DNA of 64,000 nucleotides from positions 1,330,267-1,394,266 of the forward strand of contig NW_006921542.1 of assembly GCF_000340215.1 (NCBI RefSeq). The letters are read 5' to 3'. Under the pieces are notes generated by a model. That model was given only the letters and a program-made list of their open reading frames with translations. It was not told where the DNA came from and made no database searches. A program made the translations under genes and the position numbers. Numbering within the stretch: position 1 is the stretch's first letter; each line of letters starts with the position of its first letter. This DNA comes from Pseudocercospora fijiensis CIRAD86 (lineage: Eukaryota > Ascomycota > Dothideomycetes > Mycosphaerellales > Mycosphaerellaceae). Positions 58,110-64,000 of this stretch are shown in pieces.

Positions 58110-59600
58110 CCCATCAACCCAGAGATGATTGGGATGAGGTTCCACGAGTTGTGTGTAGACGTGGCACCTGGAGCTTCTTGGCTCTGCCCATGAGCTGGAG
58201 ACGGTTGGGATGAGGTGCCGCGAGGTATGTCTGTACGTGGCACCTGAAGCTTCTTGGCCTTGCCCTTGGGCTGGAGATGGCTGAGATGAGGTGCCGCGAG
58301 TTGTGTCTGCGCGTGGCACCTGAAGCTTCTTGGCCTTGCCTATGGGCTGGAGATGGCTGAGATGAGGTGCCGCGAGTTGTGTCTGCGCGTGGCATCTGAA
58401 GCTTCTTGGCCTTGCCCATGGGCTGGAGATGGCTGAGATGAGGTGCCGCGAGTTGTGTCTGCGCGTGGCATCTGAAGCTTCTTGGCCTTGCCCATGGGCT
58501 GGAGATGGCTGAGATGAGGTGCCGCGAGTTGTGTCTGCGCGTGGCTCCTGGAGCTTCTTGGCCTTCCCCATGGGCTTGAAGATGATTCGGCAAGGTCCAT
58601 GAGCTTGCAGATGGTTGGGATGAGGCATGCTGCCTCGAGTGGTATCTGGCGTAGCCCGTGGAGGCATCTTGGTATTGCCCATGAAGTCGGAGATGATTCG
58701 GGATCAGGTGGGTCGAGTTGTATCTGGGCGTGGCTTCTAGAGCTTCTTGGCCTTGTCCACAAGCTTGGGGATGATTGGAATGGGGCATGCAGCCACGATT
58801 TGTATCTGGGCATGCCGCCTGGAGCTTCTTGGCCTTGTCCACGAGCTTGGGGATGATTGGGATGGGGCATGCTGCGTCTGGGCGTGGTGCCTGAGATTCC
58901 TGGCCTTTCCCACAAGCTTGGAGATGATTGGGACAAATCATGCTGCCGGGAATTGTGTCTGGGCGTAGTGTCTGAACTTCTTGACCTTGCCTATGAGCTT
59001 GAAGATGACTGAGATAAGGTATGCAGTGCCCTTGCCGATGCCGTAAGTTGTGTCTAGGCGTGGTGCCTGACCATCTTGACCTTGCCTGTGAGCTTAGAAG
59101 TAATTGGGATGTGGTATGCTGCCGTCTTGCCGCCGCCCGCGAATTGGATCTGGGCGTAGTGCCTGCGCTTCTTGGCCTTGTCCATGAGCCTGAAAGTAAT
59201 TGGGGTGTGGTATGCTGCCGTCTTGCCGCCGCCCGCGAGTTGGATCTGGGCGTAGTGCCTGCGCTTCTGGGCCTTGTCTATGAGCTTGGAACTGATTGGG
59301 ATGGGGTATGATCTCGTCTTGCCGTCGCCCGCGAATTGTATCTCGGCGGAGCGCCTGGAGGTTCTTGCCATCCATCACCTATGAGCTTGGAGATGACTGG
59401 GATAAGGTATGCTGCCGTCGTCTTGCCGCTGCTCGCGAGTTGGGTCTGGGCGTGGCGCCTGGAGCTTCTTCGACTTACACCGATGGGCTTGGAGATGATT
59501 GGGACAAAGGATGCTGCTGTCGCCTTGCCGTTGCTCGCGTGCTATATGCAGGCGTGGCGCCTGGAGCTTCTTGGCCCTACAGACATGGGCTTGGTGGTGG
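58110..59600. repeat. about 76-bp minisatellite array
   Basis: Roughly 20 units, best conserved at 58210-58560 with a measured period of 76 bp (GAGGTGCCGCGAGTTGTGTC at 58288 and 58364), becoming more diverged to the right. Because 76 is not a multiple of three, the minus-strand translation cycles frames and produces long but artificial ORFs of DTTRGTSSQPSPAHGQ type. I treat it as non-coding. Confidence 0.9.
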
Positions 59601-59639
59601 TTGGGACAGGGTGGGTGGAAATCGGTGCACGCGGAGACG

Positions 59640-60775
59640 ACTCAGCAGTCTAAGCGATGCCAGCGACAGACATCATGACCACTCTTCACGGCAGAGAGAT
59701 GGCGTATGCATGTGGGTGTCTTGTAATCAGCGATTTCGAAGTTCTGACGACATGCTTCTTGAATTCCTCACCACCCCACGGCCTTGCTCACCACCCCACG
59801 CCCTTCCATCTCGGCGATCCACTTGAAGCTTGTGCATAGTGACTTCCTTTATATGAACAGCCACCTTTCGGTCCTCGGCTCTTTTCAATATGGTATGATG
59901 TCAGCCTTGCTAATTGAAGCAAGGAGTTCACCAAATTTATCAGTTTCAACCTGCACTCGCGGATGGCTGTACTTGGAGGAGATGTGTCCGAGCTGTTCTC
60001 CTCTGCGAGCACTGCCCCGCCAGTACCAAACATTTCAGCGTAGAAAGAGCGTGCACGCTCTGTCGAATGGTAATGAATAGCACATCCGAGAGCTGCGGGC
60101 GGCTGCAGATTCTCAACCCGTGGGCAGGAATGACGAGCGTGTCCGAACAAGGCAGAAACTCCGAATGGTCTCAAACACGCCCTCGTTACGGCTCGGCTTC
60201 GCTGTACATATCACCGTCAATAAGCATACATCGAGTAAGTTCTTGAAGAGTTCCACATAGCTGATTGCGATACAATCTATACTCCAATTCCAAGCATTCG
60301 CTCGCTACGGCTGTTCAGCAAATGCAAAGCCACCACCAACGACCTCAAGAGGTATCAGTCTCTCGTTGCACATTTCATCAAGGAATTCATGATTTTACGA
60401 CCCGATGTAGCTGCCTTGCGAATCCAGGAACCTTAACATCTGTCTATAGTGACTTGCGAGTGGCAGCCAGCATCGTCGGCGTCGGCGTCGGCGTGCAAAG
60501 TCTGTTCAATGAAGTGGATTCCATGGCCGATGAGGTGCCTTAGGAACTCGTTGTTGTTATGGCGGAGGGCATAGGCATGGGTGGGTTTGGATTTGAGTGT
60601 GGGAGGTGGCAGAGTAGTGTCAAGAACGTGCGAGACAACTCTTAGCTAGTGTGTGAGTAGTGTTCGTCGGCAGGACTTGATAGCAGGAGGGAAGGAGGAG
60701 TTGTTAAGAGCTGAGAGTCAGAAAAGTCAGTTCCTCTGCTGTAGATCCTGAGGCTCGCCTGCTGCTCATTAAGTT
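59640..60775. other. no supportable gene
   Basis: Overlapping short frames on both strands (for example minus 60174-59788 and plus 60265-60543) have no recognisable domain or intron logic. Nothing else is seen. Confidence 0.5.
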
Positions 60776-61140
60776 GCGAATTTTCACAGCTTAATGCGCG
60801 GAAAGAAAAGAGGGCTGCACGGTTGGGAGGGTAGGAGACTCCGTCTTCGAGGGCAGGAGGAGTTGTAGGTAGTTTTCGAGTAAAGAGTAGTCGCTCTCCA
60901 GCAGGTTTCTCACTTACTGCTCAGTATCTTGTGAATTTTCACAGCTTAATGCGCGGAAGGAAGATAGGGCTACACGGTTGGGAGGGTAGGAGACTGCGTC
61001 TTGGAGGGCAGGAGGAGTTGTAGGTAGTTTTCGAGTAAAGAGTAGTCGCTCTCCTATAGGTTTCTCACTCGCTGCTCAGTGTCTTGTGAATTTTCACAGC
61101 TTAATTGGCGGAAAGAGTACGTGGGCTGTACGAGTTCGAT
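60776..61140. repeat. 155-bp tandem repeat, two full copies and one partial
   Basis: The phrase TTTTCACAGCTTAATGCGCG begins at 60781 and 60936 and recurs, slightly changed, at 61091: an exact 155-bp period. The first two copies are highly alike. It lies upstream of the gene at 61463. Confidence 0.9.
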
Positions 61141-61284
61141 GGCAGGAGGAAGGGTTGGGAATGTAGGCAGTGGCTGCGTACAAGAGTGGATGTAAACAAA
61201 TCAGCCTAGGAAGGAGAGCAGCTGCTTTCTTGTCTGGTGGGTAGTCACCTTTGAGCCTTCATACCAAACCTGACTTGAGACCAG

Positions 61285-61432
61285 ACAAGATCAGACCAGA
61301 CCAGACCAGCCAGACCAGACCAGACCAGACCAGCCAGACCAGACCAGACCAGACCAGCCCAGCTCAGCCCAGCTCAGCCCAGCCCAGCCCAGCCCAGCCC
61401 AGCCCAGCCCAGCCCAGCCCAGACCAGACTAG
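61285..61432. repeat. (CCAGA/CCCAG)n microsatellite in the 5' region
   Basis: About 28 pentanucleotide units change from CCAGA-type to CCCAG-type, ending about 30 bp before the ATG at 61463. It is probably in the 5' UTR or core promoter of that gene. Confidence 0.9.
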
Positions 61433-61462
61433 ACCGCACTCTCTCCGACTACAACATCAAAA

Positions 61463-62602
61463 ATGTCTCAGCTCCTCGACTCCGTTACTTTGGAGGGTGA
61501 TGCCGAATACATTAATGTCGTCAATTCATTGGAGCAATACAGTCATAGCAACAAAGTTCGAATTTTGAAGCAGGCATTAATTAATACGACGAAATCGACC
61601 GAAGTGGAAGCGCTAAAGCTGCATGCATATATGCGATACTTTGCGGAAATTGATCGAGAACTCGCGGATTCTTGGTTGAAAAGTTTCGGGGAGAGGAGGT
61701 CGTTGTTCAGCTTTGTGCGTACCGCCAATGAAGTCTATCTCGAAGGCAAGACACTCGCAATCGGCATTGAGGACAAATGGCCGGAGTGGGATTGGAACTT
61801 GGGCGGATATGAGCCAGCTTCCTGGTCGACGCGGATTCTGCGGTCGCTGAGCTTCCTGGCTCGTCGGGTTACGAATGTACCGTATATTATCGGAGCCCTC
61901 CAAGAGATAATCCGGGACCGCGTGCAGAACAGAGAGGGCCGGCAAGGCACTTCGCGGGAGCCGAAGTTGCAGCCAGTAGACTTGCGAATTCTGATCGATA
62001 ACATTAGATCGAGAGATCGGTCGGACTTGGATTTGACGAACGACACCGTCGTTTCTAATGGGAGCCGCAGAAACAGCCGGAGAAGCAGCCGCAGAACCAG
62101 GAGTCGCAGCCCTAGTCGCAGTCGCAGCCGCAGCATTGAAGGTGGCAGGCCACAGCCACCCCCTTTGGACGACTTTTCGTCGTTTCTTCAGAACCATCTC
62201 GATGAGGAGGATGAGCCAAGGTCAGAGCCAGAGCCAGAGTCAGAGCCAGGGCCAGTGCCAGTGCTACCGCCTGTGCCAGCGCCAGCGCCAGCGCCAGCGC
62301 CAGCGCCAGGACCAGGACCAGGACCAGAGCCAGAGCCAGAGCCAACGCCAGAGCCAACGCCCTCGCCGTCGCCATCGCTATCACCCCGCCCTCACCCTCG
62401 CCCCCGCCCTCGCCCCGATCCCGAGAGAGATGCCGAGCGCCTCGCCGCAAGTTTAAACGCGGCAGTCCTAGCCGCAGAGAGAGTTTTCCTCGCAGCGCCA
62501 CCAAACCAGCCAGATCTGGTTCTCGCTGCATTCGACGATCTGCAAAAAGCCCAAAGAAATCGCGACCTTTTCGCGCCCGCATTTCGAAGTGCTGTCTGGT
62601 AA
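61463..62602 (+). CDS. uncharacterised RS- and proline-rich protein
   Basis: A 379-residue intronless ORF; the ATG follows an AACATCAAAA context, and a frame extending upstream from 61251 reads only the microsatellite. Residues 1-165 look like an alpha-helical domain I cannot name (YINVVNSLEQYSHSNKVRIL; EDKWPEWDWNLGGYEPASW). Residues 200-224 are an Arg-Ser repeat as in splicing-type proteins (RTRSRSPSRSRSRS). Residues 254-320 are dipeptide tracts of Pro with Glu, Ala, Gly, Ser and Arg. The C-terminus (325-379) returns to a helical sequence. The RS tract suggests a nuclear location (inference). The repeat tracts should vary in length between strains. Confidence 0.75.
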   Translation: MSQLLDSVTLEGDAEYINVVNSLEQYSHSNKVRILKQALINTTKSTEVEALKLHAYMRYFAEIDRELADSWLKSFGERRSLFSFVRTANEVYLEGKTLAIGIEDKWPEWDWNLGGYEPASWSTRILRSLSFLARRVTNVPYIIGALQEIIRDRVQNREGRQGTSREPKLQPVDLRILIDNIRSRDRSDLDLTNDTVVSNGSRRNSRRSSRRTRSRSPSRSRSRSIEGGRPQPPPLDDFSSFLQNHLDEEDEPRSEPEPESEPGPVPVLPPVPAPAPAPAPAPGPGPGPEPEPEPTPEPTPSPSPSLSPRPHPRPRPRPDPERDAERLAASLNAAVLAAERVFLAAPPNQPDLVLAAFDDLQKAQRNRDLFAPAFRSAVW

Positions 62603-62824
62603 AGCAAAGCCTGTGGAGCAGAGCTTGCAAAGGTTGTGAGTAAACCGAGAAAAAAACTCTCACAGATGGTATAAAAACTGTATAAAAGCCAACCCTTGCT
62701 GATGTGCTCGCACCTTGACGTGGTGCAAGGGCTTGAACTTCTCGGGAATCTGATTTTCTGGAAGGACTAAGACGAGCACCATTTTTACTCTGGCTATGGT
62801 CGATTGCTTCATGTTCGAAATCTC

Positions 62825-63400
62825 CGATCAATCTGCTACACGCTTCATGCTTGCTCCTCTCCTGGCTTGCTCCTCCCTGGGCCGCCTCCTCTCCTGCTGC
62901 TGCTATCACTGCTGCTGCCATTGTTGCTGCTACACGTCTCTACGCTGGCACCTCTGGTCAAGGACGCTGTCATCCACTGTGCTTTGCACGCTCTCGACCG
63001 ATCTGCTGCATACTTCTTGCTTGCTCCTCTCCTGGCCTGCTCCTCTCCCGCTGCAGCAATCGCGGCTGCTACACGACCCTGTGCTGGCACTTCTGGTCAA
63101 GCACGCAGTCATCTCCTGTGTGCCTTCGAGGTTTTCAATCTGCAGCATGCTCCATCAAAGGCTTGCTTCTCTCCTGCTGCAGTCTTCGCTGCTACTACAC
63201 GTCACGCTGGTGGTCGCACTTCTGGTCGGAGAAGCTGTCATCTGCCATGCCTGGAACGCTTTGGATCTGCTGATGCTGCCGCCGCTGCTGCTGCAAGTCT
63301 CTGTGGGCTGGCACTCGTCGTCTCGTCAACGACACTGTTATCTGCTGTACCTGGAACCCTTTCGACCTGCTGCTTCTGCTTTCCAGTCAAGATTGCTGAC
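62825..63400. repeat. four diverged tandem units of 100-170 bp
   Basis: Each unit has a TCTGCTGCATAC-like start, a GCTTGCTCCTCTCCTG block, CTGCTGCTGC-type simple sequence, a CTGGCACTTCTGGTCAA-like block and a TCATCTCCTGTG-like end. Starts are near 62830, 62998, 63139 and 63266. Long ORFs occur in two frames but units change frame, so I regard them as non-coding or decayed. Confidence 0.65.
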
Positions 63401-63549
63401 TTACGGGACTGCTGCCGGTCGGACATGCATAGTGACGATATGGTGAAGTTGGTGGTCATCAACGAGGATTTCGACTTCATCCACCGCTGCTGTACTACGA
63501 AGACACGTTCTCATTTTGCATACTGGTAGTAGCAGCGAGATTTCGCTCG

Positions 63550-63760
63550 AACATGTCCGGGTGTTGGACAGATTTGATCCGAACTTGTCCACTTGCTGGA
63601 CATCTTCGACTTCAATCTCCCCGGGCAGGAATCAGATTCGACTGGAAGCTGTCCAGGTGCCGGACATGTTCGACCCGAACCTGTCCGGGTAGTAGACGGA
63701 TTCAAACTTGCCCAGGTGTCAAATTCGACCCGAACCTGTCGACCTGGCCGACACATTCGA
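63550..63760. repeat. diverged ~45-bp tandem repeat
   Basis: Motifs CCGAACCTGTCC and CGGACATGTTCGACCCGAAC recur about five times. No gene is visible from here to the window end at 64000. Confidence 0.65.
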
Positions 63761-64000
63761 CAAGTCCCCTGCTCTTTGAAAGATTGATTGAGGACTGGCC
63801 TTTCAGCTGTACAACCTCCAGCCTCCCCTCTGCTTCTTTCTGGTTCATGATGCCTGCTTCGGAGATGGTGCCGGTAAGCGATGGAACAAGGCTCGATACG
63901 AGCGCTGGGATCTCAACATGCTCTTTCGTCAAAGACAAGTTTTTGGGTCATACGTACCATCTCATTGGGAAATGGATTTGTGCAACCGCTTGCAGGCTGT

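Noticed and set aside
58114..58941. Minus-strand ORF of 275 codons
   Set aside because: It translates the 76-bp minisatellite; the same peptide pattern appears in all three frames.
62112..62921. Minus-strand ORF of 269 codons with long Ala/Leu runs
   Set aside because: It is the antisense of the RS/proline-rich gene's repeat tracts.
1..64000. tRNA, rRNA, CRISPR or bacterial-type operons
   Set aside because: I saw no cloverleaf-type tRNA gene, no rRNA sequence and no CRISPR-like spaced repeats; the minisatellites have no unique spacers.

Overview
Organism and overall character. This is a filamentous ascomycete (Pezizomycotina) window; a Dothideomycete is my low-confidence guess. The grounds are short introns (48-100 nt; GTRNGT...CTAAY...YAG), and two alternating DNA types. 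One type is ordinary DNA rich in GC-clamped codons. The other is DNA in which CpA and TpG are almost absent and TpA is very common while CpG survives, which is the footprint of repeat-induced point mutation (RIP, CpA to TpA). RIP removes ATG and turns CAG/CAA/TGG into TAG/TAA, so RIP blocks look empty when scanned for ORFs. Reading through the stops recovers recognisable relic genes.

Layout. 1-7275: RIP block with an unidentified disabled ORF and minisatellites. 7276-7377: an unmutated island. 7378-8800: a Ty1/Copia gag-protease remnant. About 9845-10245: a RIP-destroyed polyubiquitin relic. 10250-12385: unassigned RIP DNA. 12386-24750: host-like DNA with a chromodomain protein gene, three uncharacterised genes, one relic and an assembly gap. 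24757-25525: an Hsp90 middle-domain relic. 25805-27115: a 1.3 kb palindromic foldback repeat. 27116-35970: gene-poor decaying DNA full of short tandem duplications. 36010-52550: a 25-26 bp satellite field split by one 9957 bp insertion (38490-48446). 52950-64000: host-like DNA with a PD-(D/E)XK-like gene, a small family with a PTAPP motif, a 76 bp minisatellite array and an RS/proline-rich protein gene.

Main discovery. The 9957 bp insertion has a perfect 20 bp terminal inverted repeat and an 8 bp target duplication (ATTTTAAA). It encodes a hAT transposase whose catalytic and dimerisation regions can still be read. It also carries at least four other genes, two of which are divergent histone H3 relatives with long basic tails. 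One H3 gene has two introns whose removal restores the histone fold in frame. In the histone-fold exons that align with canonical H3, its in-frame stops sit at H3 glutamines. GCCGGC-rich minirepeats occupy the introns and gaps between genes of the element. I know of no described hAT element carrying histone genes; every copy here is inactivated by RIP.

How the parts relate. RIP has disabled the mobile and duplicated DNA, including relics of host housekeeping genes (ubiquitin, Hsp90) and of the transposon's histones. The intact genes lie between RIP blocks and are mostly fast-evolving proteins with low-complexity tracts and internal duplications, as expected of an accessory, repeat-rich compartment. 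All identifications are from reading the sequence; no database search was done.
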